Shown one piece after another: positions 50,033 through 59,841 of a stretch of 64,000 bases of DNA (positions within the stretch are counted from its first letter, which is position 1; each line of letters begins with the position of its first letter). The stretch spans positions 20,420,214-20,484,213 of the forward strand of contig NC_044006.1 of assembly GCF_900496995.4 (NCBI RefSeq), in the 5' to 3' direction. A program made the position numbers and the translations under genes. The notes under the pieces are model-generated. The model worked only from the letters and a program-made list of their open reading frames with translations. It ran no database searches and was not told where the DNA came from. The DNA comes from Aquila chrysaetos chrysaetos (lineage: Eukaryota; Chordata; Aves; Accipitriformes; Accipitridae).

Positions 50033-52070
50033 GCTACACAAATTACTGAGATTTCATTCTCTCTATTTCTGTGTGCCTGCTTCATGTCGGCCAGATTGTA
50101 TATGAATTTCTCCTTTTATTCTGCTTTTGCTATTCACATCAATGTGCAGGAGGCAGTAGACTGTTGTTGACCAGTCTCTAGACTAACGTTTTGTGGTAGT
50201 GAAATTCAAGGGCTTTATAATATTGGTTCTTGTTTAGCTAAAACCCAAATTTGCAAAATGGAAGTGCATCTGGAGATATTTCCATTTTCCAAATTTTATA
50301 CTTTCAAGATCAGGCTATAATATCAGGTAACTGAATCAGCTTTGAAATTAAGATGGTGTATTTCCCCAAATGTATGCTCTGGGTTTTTTTGTTTTTTTTT
50401 TTTAAATATTCCCTCATGTTTACCAAGGAACATTTGTTTCAAACAGAACATTACTTCAGACTGAGAAGTATTTTTAAAGGAATTGAAACCTGAAAATACT
50501 TCTGAGGCAATGATGTGTTATAGCTAGAGACAGAATGAGTGCAGCTTGGAAAGGATTTAAGTGCCCTTTAGGAAAGGGAGCAATGACTATCAGGAGGTCA
50601 CTAGTAATGTGTTCACTACAAGTGGATTTCATGAAAATTAGTTTTTTCAGTTATGTAAACGGAAGAGGGAGAGAGTGTGTCAGCAGAATGGTTTTGGTTC
50701 ATTTATAGTAGAGAACGGTACAAAAAATGTGTCCAGTTAAGCATTGGAGGCAGTCTCCAGCTCTTTGGGAGTTTATTTTTTCCTTACTTTACAGTCAGCA
50801 TTGTCTCAGCTTCAGAGAAGTTGGGTTTATCTGTGTTGGCTCTTAATCTGGGTTTATGCTGGGACTGTCAGAAAACACTTTGAGAGAATTCTGCTAATAC
50901 TCCTGCAGGTTAATACAGGTTTATACCAGATATTCTCAGTTTATTAGACTTTCTATATGTGGTGTACCAAAGCAGTCTTTACAGTTAATTGTAGATTCTG
51001 TCTGAGATGTTGGCTGGACCAATTTGTGTCTATGCTTAGGTAGAGAATGAAGTTGGAGTTTGTGATGGTGGGAGAGCACACTGGTATGACACTTAGTTCC
51101 CAGACCCTGAGGTCCTTTATTGCTTCAAGAGGATGTGTTTAGTGAACTCAGGTCTGGCATAGTTTGCTATGCTGACTGGGTAAATCCTGGAGTATCTGTG
51201 ACAGGCCGTTCACTGTGTGGTGGATGCTGCCCACGCTGGGTGTGGGGTGGGATACTGCCCAGGGTCCTCCTCACTTGAACAGTTGCCAACTCAGAACTTG
51301 CTGACTTGAAGACCATTTTCCTGTAGGTATTATGCTGCCTGTTATGCTTATACATCATTGTGTTTTATGTTACATAAATGTAGATTAAAATTATCTGAAA
51401 TTGTCTTTAAGTATAACTTAAATGTTTGAACGTTAGGATTATAATACCAGTTACTGTATTAAGTTCTGGTCTTGTAAGGAATTTTGTTTTTACTATGCCA
51501 CATAGGGTGTTCCTACAGACTAAGAGGTAGTGTAAGCAGGAATGTGAGTCCTTTTATCAGAAAATAACGGATTTCGTAAGGAGAGGGAGAGGTAAAGAAC
51601 TGGCGTGTTTTATTTATCTCTATATGAGGAAACTTTATTACTACTGTTTCAGTGTCAGCTTTCTCATCAGGAAAGACTTTCATTTAATATGGAAAACCTT
51701 GTAGTTTTCACAGCACTTTAGCATCTTGGTCACGGTATTGGCCATGTCATCTTATTTTACTCATTGAAAATAAAAAAAAAATATTTTCAGATTATTTTTT
51801 TTTAACCTTCACAGAAAAGCTATTTATGGTAGGAATTCTTGGGCAGTGTTCAGTGTTGTCAGAGACATAGGTAAAAAGTATTCTAGGTTTTTGATAGGTT
51901 TCAACAGCAATCATGACACAATATTACTTTGTGTGCGTAGTTCCTTTACGCAGGTATGATTTCTCTGATAGTTTAAACTAAAACACTGTTGCCTTTTCCT
52001 AAAATAGCCTTCATGGAACCCTTTCACTTTTGATTTTGCTGAGCTGTTGATAGCCCTTTGAGTAAGCCCT

Positions 52071-52104
52071 TTTTGTTGTTGTTTTTGTTTTTGTTTTTGT
52101 TTTT
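52071..52104 (+). repeat. (TTTTTG)n microsatellite
   Basis: Repeating TTG and TTTTTG units occupy this interval within intron 1. It is a simple repeat with no other feature. Confidence 0.9.
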
Positions 52105-52949
52105 AAATTACTTCTGTTATCTCTTCTCAGTTAATTCTGCTGTGTGTTTTTTCCTTGGAAAGAAAAAAGTAACATAAGTTGTGCAGGTGCTCAACATTAC
52201 ATATACATAGTAAACATAAATATAATTTAAAACAAGGATGATAGAATGGAAGAATAGGGATAGTATAATGATAGAAAAGAGAAGTACCATTTGATCCTGC
52301 ATCTCTAAAATATATGTAAAACTGACACATACAATGTGTGCCATCTGCTTCTGTCAGTATGAGTGAAAATAATGGTGTTAATTGTAAGTGTAACCTGAAA
52401 AATCATGGGCTAGCTCTCACCATCTATTACTAAAGTCTTCATTAGTAACTGAGGGCAGGGAAGGAGCACAGTCCTAACCTTGTTAATTTTAGTAAACTCC
52501 TTTACTTTTCACTTATTACACTAGTTAATACTATTAATAAGTAAAATCTGTAGTTCTCTAGGATAAGTTTTGAAATATAATGCTCCGCTTGGAAGCCCGA
52601 GTTATGGCCATAAAAATTAAGCGTTTAAAAAAAAGGAAACAAACCACACATTAAACTTTGCTTCTTTGCAGGAAAAAAAAAACAGTTGCCCATAACTTTT
52701 AAGAGGTCAGCTAAATAGCTAAATTAGCTAAATATTTGAGTGGTAGGAGTAGAGTGAAAATGAAAGTATGCAGTTATGAAGAAAAGAAAAAAAAAGATAA
52801 AATCTTACTCCTCTTGAAGTCAGGAGGAGTGAGGAGAAAGTAGATCACAAATATACTAATGTTGATTCTTATCTCAGACTTTTTATTTCCCTCTTAAAAG
52901 TTTTGACATTTCAGTAGGCTTGTAAATTCTGTCATTTCACGCGTCTAGT

Positions 52950-54140
52950 GGATGAAGGGAAGGTGGTGGATGTAGTTTTTCTGGATTTTAATAAGACTTT
53001 TGATACTGTCCCTCACAGCATCCTTCTGGACGAATTCTCCAGCTGTGAAGTGAGCAGGTAGATGGTGCACTGGATGAAGAACTGGCTGGGCGGCAGGGCT
53101 GAAAGGGTTGTAGTGAATGGGGCTCCATCTGGCTGGCGACCAATCACCAGTGGTGTTCCTCAGGGCTCGATTTTAGGGCCAGTTCTGTTCAATGCTTTTA
53201 TCAATGCTCTGGAGGCAGGAGTTGAATGCACCATTAGTAGGTTTGCTGGTGATACTAAACTGGGAGGTGCTGTGGACTCTCTCGAGGGACAAGAGGCCTT
53301 GCAGAGGGATCTGGATAGATTGGAGCACTGGGCAATCATCAATGGCATGATGTTTAACAGGAACAAATGCTGGATTCTGCACGTGGGACACAGTAACACT
53401 GCACATCTCTAAACTGGGAGAGGAGTGGCTGGAGAGCAGCCCTGCAGGAAGGGGTGTGGGGGTGCTGGTTGACAGGAGGCTCAACAGGAGTCAGCAATGT
53501 GTGCCCTGGCAGCCAAGAGGGCAAAGCCCATCCTGGGGTGCATCAAACACAGCATAATGCGCTGGTCAAAAGAGGTGATTATCCCACTGTATTTAGTGAG
53601 GTGCGGCCTCTCCTTGGCTATCGTGTGCAGTTCTGGGCCCCACGATTTAAAAAGGATGTGAAGGTACCCGAACACATCCAGAGGAGGGCAACAAAGCTGG
53701 TGAAGGGGCTGGAAGGCATGTCCTCTGAGGAGCGGCTGAGGACTTGGACTTGGGGTTTGTCTAGTTTGGAGAGAAGGAGGCTGAGGGGCGACCTCACTGC
53801 TCTCGACAGCTTCCTGAGGAGGGGACGTGGAGAGGGAGGTGCTGATCTCTTCTCCCTGGAACCTGGTGCCAGGACGTGTGGGAATGGCTCAAAGCTGCGT
53901 CCATCAGGGGAGGTTCGGACTTGACATGAGGAAACATTTCTTTACCAAGAGGGTGGTCAAACCCTGGAACAGGCTTCCTGGAGAGGGGGTCGATGCCCCA
54001 GGCCTGTCAGCGTTGAAGAAGCATTTATTTGGACAATGCCCTTAATACCATGCTTGAACTTTTGGTCAGCCCTGAAGTGGTCAGGGAGTTGGGCTAGATG
54101 ATAATTGTAGGTCCCGCCCAGCTGAACTATTCTATTCTCC
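52950..54140 (+). mobile_element. CR1 LINE, 5'-truncated, inactive ORF2
   Basis: The element begins inside the reverse-transcriptase domain, with a KVVDVVFLDF-like motif and a D-T-V-P-H-S block. The RT core continues through [11 protein letters not shown] near 53140-53175, the catalytic box near 53242-53253 and the [10 protein letters not shown] block. A downstream frame carries the ORF2 C-terminal end (FWAPRFKKDVKV, RRLRGDLTAL, then FFTKRVVKPWNRLPGE in another frame). The 3' UTR and the CTGAACTATTCTATTC terminal repeat follow, ending near 54137. Damage includes an in-frame TAG at 53059-53061, a catalytic FADD box read as FAGD (GGT at 53248-53250), a TAA at 53410-53412 and frame changes near 53410-53460 and 53850-53890. 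It cannot encode an active enzyme. It is far better preserved than the copy at 9.1 kb and lies in the sense orientation in intron 1. Confidence 0.95.
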
Positions 54141-55475
54141 TGCACTCATGATAAGTCAACGATGAGACTGTTATTTGCCTGAAATCCTGGGGGGTGTTGG
54201 GGGGGTTGGCTCCGAAAACACTTTCAAGGACAGACAACACGAAGGATACAAGTGGCAACAGGATTTTGTTTTATTTTTCTGACTCTGTTTCAGAGCCGGT
54301 GCTCACAAGCCTTAGCACAATGCGCAAGCGTAGCCAGGAGCAGGCTGATGCAATCCTTAGTTTAGCTTGAAAAAACATCACTTGAAGTCTGGCAAAGGAA
54401 AGTCAGAGAGCTACAGAAAGTCACAAATCCCCTACATCTTGTGGAGAGCCGTGTGCTATTGAGACTGCGTGGGGAATACCGATTTCTAGCTCACTGACAT
54501 GTCTCTAGTGACAAGGAGTTAATGGCATGGTTAGTGTCCAGCACAGTTGCTATGAACTCCAGCTCTCCAGGCGAGTTTGCCATGGAGTTTCTTGCAGTAT
54601 CATGAATTGCGGACTGTTTATCTTCCTGGTGAATCCCTTCTCCCAGGTGCTGCAGAGAATGAACATGCCGGTCTGTAAACATCATTCCTTCATAGGGCAT
54701 ACTTTATTTTGACCACACATCCTTCCTGAAGCCTGCCATATAGAAAAACCCAAACAATGGGACTGCCTGGAGCCGAAAGAAAGGGTGCCAGCTGAACCCA
54801 GCCTCCTTCAAATCAGAGGCAGACACTGGGTCAACCCACAGTAACTGATATTGAAGAAGCAAAAATGAACCGTTGAATATTGACCTTTGCCAGAAACAGG
54901 AAAGCAGATAACTGACCGATGCACAAAGGCGGCTCTTTCTAGAACAAGCTCAAAAATTTTAAGAATGTGATTTTTTCTCTCTTTTTTTTTTTTGGTTAAA
55001 GGATTTTTTTCACATGGATTTCTATTTTGGCATTGAAGAAAGAGCAAATCCCAAACATTCTCACACCTGGTTTATAATTATTTTTCCTCTTTTGTTTCTA
55101 AATTATTTTTTTTCTTTTTGCCTTTGAGAAGAAAGGACTATAACCAATGTCCTGTTTCACGTAGGATGCAAAAACTCAAATAATATGGCAGCATGAATAC
55201 AGGCCAAGCAGTCACTGTTTCCTGACGAGCGAGAACGAGGATCAGTACCAATCACACACAAAAGAAGAAGTGGTATGTGGCATTTTCAAAAGTATGACAT
55301 GTGTCGATGACAAGCGTACTTTTTGCCTTCCAAAACTCGCTCCGCTGTGCTTCTCTGGCAGTGATGCATGAAAAGCGGTCTCGTACCTGCCCAGCTCTTG
55401 TGTTGCACGCAGGGAGAGCTGAAAAGGTGCAGCAAGCCTGGAGCCCTTCCAAGCACAGGCTGTTTTGCACAGGCA
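54141..55475. other. Unassigned sequence between CR1 and GC-rich tandem array
   Basis: The stretch directly follows the CR1 3' end and opens with G-runs (GGGGGGTGTTGGGGGGGTTGG near 54190-54210). Composition is more balanced than the rest of the intron. No coding exon, LTR pair or known repeat family was identified with confidence. Confidence 0.4.
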
Positions 55476-55479
55476 CGAA

Positions 55480-56095
55480 TCCCTGGGGAAGTGGAGCCAA
55501 GGGAAGAGCAGAGCTCGCTCCCGCTACAGACTTGCACCGGGCAAGAGAGCCCGAGAGAGCCAGGGCACCTTGGAGGTGCAAGGGCAGCAGGCAAGGACCT
55601 AGCTGAAAGGGCCCAGAAGAGCCCTGACAAGGGGCTGTGCTCAGTGCTACAGAGGACAAGCAGCAACCCCTGGGCACTTCCCGTGGGGCCAGAAAACTTC
55701 CTCCCCCCGGATGCGGGGCACGAGGGCCACCTTCGTGGAGCACGAGCAGCAGGCAGTAACCTAGCCAAAATGGCCCAAAGCAGCCCTGGCAAGGGGCCGT
55801 GCTCAATGCTGCAGAGGAAGGCAAAAAAACCCCAGGGACACTTGCTAGGCCACTGTGGGGAAAAAAAAACCTTCCTCCCCCCAGCTGCAGGGCACGAGAG
55901 GCCATCTTCATGGGGCACGCGCAGCAGGCGGTAACCTAACCAAAATGGGCCGGAGGAGCCCTGACAAGTGGTCATGCTCAATGCTGCAGAGGAAGGCAAA
56001 AAACCCCCAGGGACCAGTGCCAATCTTCCCCGGGGGAAAATTCCTTCCTGACCCCAGATCTGGCGATCGGCTATTCCCTGAGCATGTCAGCAAGA
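55480..56095 (+). repeat. GC-rich tandem array, period about 162-175 bp
   Basis: The anchor GCAGCAGGC starts units at 55584, 55746 and 55921, giving spacings of 162 and 175 bases, and a partial unit precedes the first. Shared blocks within each unit are AGCCCTG(A/G)CAAG, GTGCTCA(G/A)TGCT, GCAGAGGAAGGCAAAAAA (units 2 and 3), CTTCCTCCCCCC (units 1 and 2) and GGGGCACG near the end. The third unit ends differently, in AAATTCCTTCCTGACCCCAG and TCTGGCGATCGGC. The array is open in several frames on both strands (up to 245 codons on the minus strand) because repeats of near-multiple-of-three length keep frames open. I do not consider those frames real proteins. Confidence 0.8.
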
Positions 56096-57070
56096 CCTGC
56101 CTCCTCCTCCTACAGGCTGGTCACGCCTCCCAGGAGATGCCCAAGCCCTATTCTCCCTCAAACTGGAGCCATCTCAGGGGCTTCTGAGTGGCCAAATGCC
56201 CTTGGCCTGATGGACCTTGGGGGCAAGAATCCTTCCCGCAACTGGCGGGATGCCAGCGGGTGCTCCAAAGCACCGAGACCCCTGGCAACATCTCTGCATC
56301 CCACTTCTTACGGCTGCTGCCCCTGGCTCTGCAGGGCTCCTCAAGAAGGCATTCCCTTGGTCTTGCCGCTGCTGTCCAGCTGAAAAGGATTTCCATCCGT
56401 CAGATGAGCTTTGAACACGGTCCCTCCCGCAAGCCTGGCCCAGCCTCCAGTCTTCCTCCGTCAGCCCCCTCCAAGTAATTCCACCGGCTCCTCAAAGACT
56501 TCCTCTTGGATGTGTTGGGGCTGGCCCCGGGGCCAGCTCTGGCAGTGGGACACGGGAGGCTGCCCCTTTTATACTGCCCCGGGGCATTGTGACTGCTGCA
56601 CTGCTGGGCGGTGGCACCGTGACACGGGCGTGACGGGGCCCCCCACGCACAGCCCCTCCGCCCAGCATCCTTCGGAGGAAGGCCTTTGGGGTGCTGGCCC
56701 CGGGGGCTGTCCCTGCCCTTGGTGGCCATGCACTGGGCCCAGCTGCTGGGTGTCCCCGAGGCATCCTCTGCCGCTCGGCTCCCAAGGACAAACCTGGTGC
56801 TGTTACTCTTCTCTCAGGCCATGGCAGAAACCAACCCTGCAGCCCAGAGACCACCCCATTAGCCGTGCTCTCTCTGTGCCAGAGCTAACGGCTGTGAGGC
56901 CACGCGGAGAGGAGGACCAGGGACGCAAGCCCTTTTCCAGGCGGATAATAGGGGATGGTTTCAGCAGCTTCAGCCTGGAGGAAAGCCAAAGTGTAACTAG
57001 AGCCATAGGCTGGGATGGAAGGTGCCAAAAGACCACCATAGAAATAACAGAGGCTTTGAAAAACAAGTGA
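56096..57070. other. GC-rich, CpG-containing block of unknown origin in intron 1
   Basis: GC content is much higher than in the flanking intron, and the block contains CpG-bearing, C-rich sequence. A degenerate echo of the array (GGGGGCAAGAATCCTTCCCG near 56220, then a GGCGGGATGCC) suggests a fourth, eroded unit. Open frames of 96-219 codons occur on both strands but match nothing I recognise. They are proline-, glycine- and arginine-rich, as random GC-rich translation would be. The block may be a multicopy avian repeat or a retained fragment of a segmental duplication. Confidence 0.4.
56567..56573 (-). promoter_or_regulatory. Minus-strand TATA-like site in GC-rich context
   Basis: Read on the minus strand, TATAAAA is flanked by GGGGCAG upstream and GGGGCAGCCTCCCG downstream. 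A TATA box inside GC-rich sequence is the layout of a core promoter, and a start would fall near 56540 going towards lower coordinates. No gene was recognised downstream. It may be the internal promoter of the unknown repeat or may be chance. Confidence 0.25.
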
Positions 57071-59544
57071 GCAGAAGTGACCCTGGTGTGGTGGAAAAGC
57101 CAGTCATTTTCAGACCTAGAACATTTGGAGCCATGCCCAAAGCCCAGCCAGGCAAATGGCAACTCTTCCAAACAGCAAAACTAGCCCATTGCTGCTATCG
57201 CCGTCACATCCCCTTCTCCCGCTGAAAGCAAGCTGCACACTCTGCCGTGTTTATGTGGGATACAAAATGCGCTTCAGCCACGGGGGAAAACTTTCAGAGC
57301 TCATTTGTGACTTTGACCTTCCTGAGAATTATTTGCCGACCTCGATTTGTGGGAAGATGTTCAGATCTTATCTAAAACCCTGGCAAATCTCTTTTTCCTT
57401 TAGGATTTAGTATTTTGAGTACTGAAAGACTAAGGAAGGTAGCGTTCTTGCCGTTTTGTACGTTTGCGCCGAAACTCCTATGTACATTCAGGTAACAAAG
57501 GGAATTTATGCCCTCTACGTTTATTTGATTGTGGTGATGCCAGAGGTGGAAGAGAGGGGTTTGATTCCATCTGCACGAACTCTGCAGAGACATAGAGACC
57601 ATGCACGATTTCCTCACCGTTCCAGGGGACATTTGCTTCTACACTGTTCATGGTGAGGTTGTCTTCTTGGAAAGAAGTCTTGCGTTGTTTTTTGTTCTTT
57701 ATCAGATCCAGCCCTCCACTGACCAGCTGAGTAATGGACGGGTTGTGTGGGTGGGCTCTGAATGGGAAGCTGGTGGTGTCAGTCCAGTCACTTTCAAAAT
57801 GGATGTCTGCCTCCTAGGGAAGAGAATATCCACAGCAGACATTAACTGAGCTTCCATTGTGGAAGTTTTGGCTGGAGAAAGTGCCCAATCAGATGAGACA
57901 CTGGGAAAGCTAGAAGAGATGAAACACTAGAAACTGATTATCTTAATCTCATATTCCCACTTCTTAATTTCTTTGGTCGTGTGTGCTCTGCTAACACCTC
58001 TTTAAAGGAGATTAGGCCCAGCAAAAGGCCTGTCAGCTTTCCTGGTCCCATGGCTTACGACTGAGAACTAGAAGACGTATACCTTGGATTGGCTTTGGAA
58101 AGCCATAGGCAGGAGCATCCTGGGGTTGATTGCCAGGCAGGAGCAGAATGGCAGTAGCCTGCCTGTGCTTGTGCTTGGTCTCGTGCTTGGTTCGGCCCAC
58201 AGCTGGATCCCAGAATGAGATGGTGATTGTTACTGGCTTGGTTTGCCTCTGATGGCTTGTTCCCTGCAGGCAGACTAGTTTCTGTCTCGTGCAGGTCTGT
58301 TACCATTCTCATGACGTAGCCCAAGAAAAGCAAACTTTGAACTACCTGAAGGCCATGTGTGACTTGACCTAGGCATTGGCCATCCGTGGCTGGCCTGCCT
58401 CTTCCTCAGCTATGCACTGGCAACTCCCTGCCCCAAAACTTTCCTTTTCCCCTGTGTCCTTGTATCCTAATGTTTGCCTAGCGGTGTGTTAGAGATCCCC
58501 TGTCTGCTTTTCCTGTTGTTCTTTGACTGACTGTGTTCTTACAGACTTGGAGTTGAAATACTGTTGGAATAGAAGAGTGGACAGGGTTTCTCTTTCTGTT
58601 TCGCAGTTTACTGAAAGACAGCCCACATGGGAAGAGACAAAGTTTTGCTCTTGAATTTCAAAAAGCTATTCTCCCAGTGTTATCGAAGCTTGTCTGATGT
58701 GATTTGTATTGCAGGATGTATGGCTTAATCTTCTGAGTATTTTGCCTAAAAATAAATTTTCTGTGTGTTTCCTTGAAACTTTTGTGACCTTCTTAGTCAA
58801 CTCTTTCTAGAAGCTTTAATTGGAAAGAAGTTCTCATGGAGTAATGTAGTGAATCAAACTGCTCCAGTTTTATAAGAAATTTAACCTGATTTTTTTTTTT
58901 TTAAAAAACCTTGTAGTCAGAAGAGACTTAGAGTAATTGCATTCCCTTTAACCACTGGGTTGCATACACTTTCTTCAGAGAGACACTGTCTGGCAACGTA
59001 AGTTGTCATAGCAGCTGAATTTGTCTGTAGAGCAAGTAGCAGTGTATTTGCTTTATAGAATGATTACTGTGATATTCAGGGGTTTTAATGGACTTTTAAT
59101 CTTTTGGTTGTGTCAGCTCTGCATGTGCTGGTAGCTAACACTGCCAGTTTTCAGGAACTGTTTGTGGAACTTCCTTTAAGTTGGCTTCCTGTTGAGAGTG
59201 TTTAAATCGGAATTGGAAACCTTAAAGATGCACGGCATCAGGCTTTTTATTAATTCCCATTTAATGATCTCACTCTAACAGTGTGGAGAGTGGAGCCCTC
59301 TAAATCTAGACAGTGCTCCCTTATTCCCACCGGTCTAATTGAACATTAATTCTCTTGTTTCACAATCCTCTGAGAGATGAAGAGGGCCTAGATATATCTT
59401 ATTTTAGAAACAATTTTTAGAGCTTACTTGCCAAATTCCCTGAGTCATCAGTTTAGCAAAAAGAGAACTGACATGGTAAGATGAAAATACCTACCAGAAT
59501 TGTGGGGTTTTGGTGGCTAATGCGTTTTGGTTTTCTTTGTTTAG

Positions 59545-59616
59545 AAATTCTTCCTATATGGATCAGCCTTCTAGTGATGGTGAAACTGGAAGAAGACCAC
59601 TCTAAGCAAACCCAGA
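59545..59616 (+). other. STARD3NL: STARD3NL exon 2, 5' UTR part
   Basis: The acceptor TTTTCTTTGTTTAG ends at 59544. The 72 untranslated bases before the start codon contain an upstream ORF of 15 codons (ATG 59558-59560, stop TAA 59603-59605) in a different frame from the main ORF. The uORF ends 11 bases before the main ATG. Whether the uORF ATG is included in mRNA depends on the acceptor, which looks strong. Confidence 0.75.
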
Positions 59617-59841
59617 ATGAATCGGGTGCCAGGTGATGCAGAAAATGCTCACAGTAGCAGTGTGGAATCCTGTCCTTCCTTGCGCGATGTCCACTCCATC
59701 AACCCAGCACAGCTGATGGCAAGGATTGAGTCATATGAAGGCAGAGAGAAGAAAGGCATATCAGATGTCAGAAGGACTTTCTGTTTGTTTGTTACATTTG
59801 ATCTCTTATTCATAACCTTGCTGTGGATAATAGAATTAAAT
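59617..59841 (+). CDS. STARD3NL: STARD3NL (MENTHO) coding exon, residues 1-75
   Basis: STARD3NL is a late-endosomal membrane protein carrying a MENTAL domain. In mammals that domain binds cholesterol, forms homo- and hetero-oligomers with STARD3, and helps tether endosomes to the ER. The exon's translation closely parallels the mammalian N-terminus, with the block SINPAQLMARIESYEGREKK at residues 28-47 and GISDVRRTFCLFVTFDLLF after it. The first transmembrane helix is about residues 53-73 and marks the start of the MENTAL domain near residue 48. The start at 59617 has A at -3 and corresponds to the mammalian start; the first 25 residues diverge most. The exon ends at the donor AAAT|GTGAGT in phase 0. 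Frame, length and splice sites agree, and no disruption is seen. Confidence 0.95.

Larger units (their letters stand above)
43104..59544 (+). other. STARD3NL: STARD3NL intron 1 (inferred)
   Basis: The intron runs from the GTAAGC donor at 43104 to the acceptor TTTTCTTTGTTTAG ending at 59544. Apart from the listed tracts, two CR1 copies and the GC-rich block, the sequence (43.7-49.6, 50.1-52.9 and 57.1-59.5 kb) is AT-rich and shows no recognised gene. The long first intron is typical of this gene. Confidence 0.65.

Noticed and set aside
53062..53412. Functional reverse-transcriptase gene
   Set aside because: It is part of a 5'-truncated CR1 with in-frame stops, frame changes and a mutated catalytic box.
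55252..56187. Long frames (up to 245 codons) over the tandem array as a repeat-protein gene
   Set aside because: The openness is explained by repeated GC-rich units. Frames are open on both strands at once, there is no conserved motif, and unit lengths of 162 and 175 do not share a frame.
56411..57070. 219-codon + strand frame as a gene
   Set aside because: It has biased Pro/Trp/Cys/Gly composition typical of translated GC-rich non-coding DNA, with no recognisable domain or splice structure.
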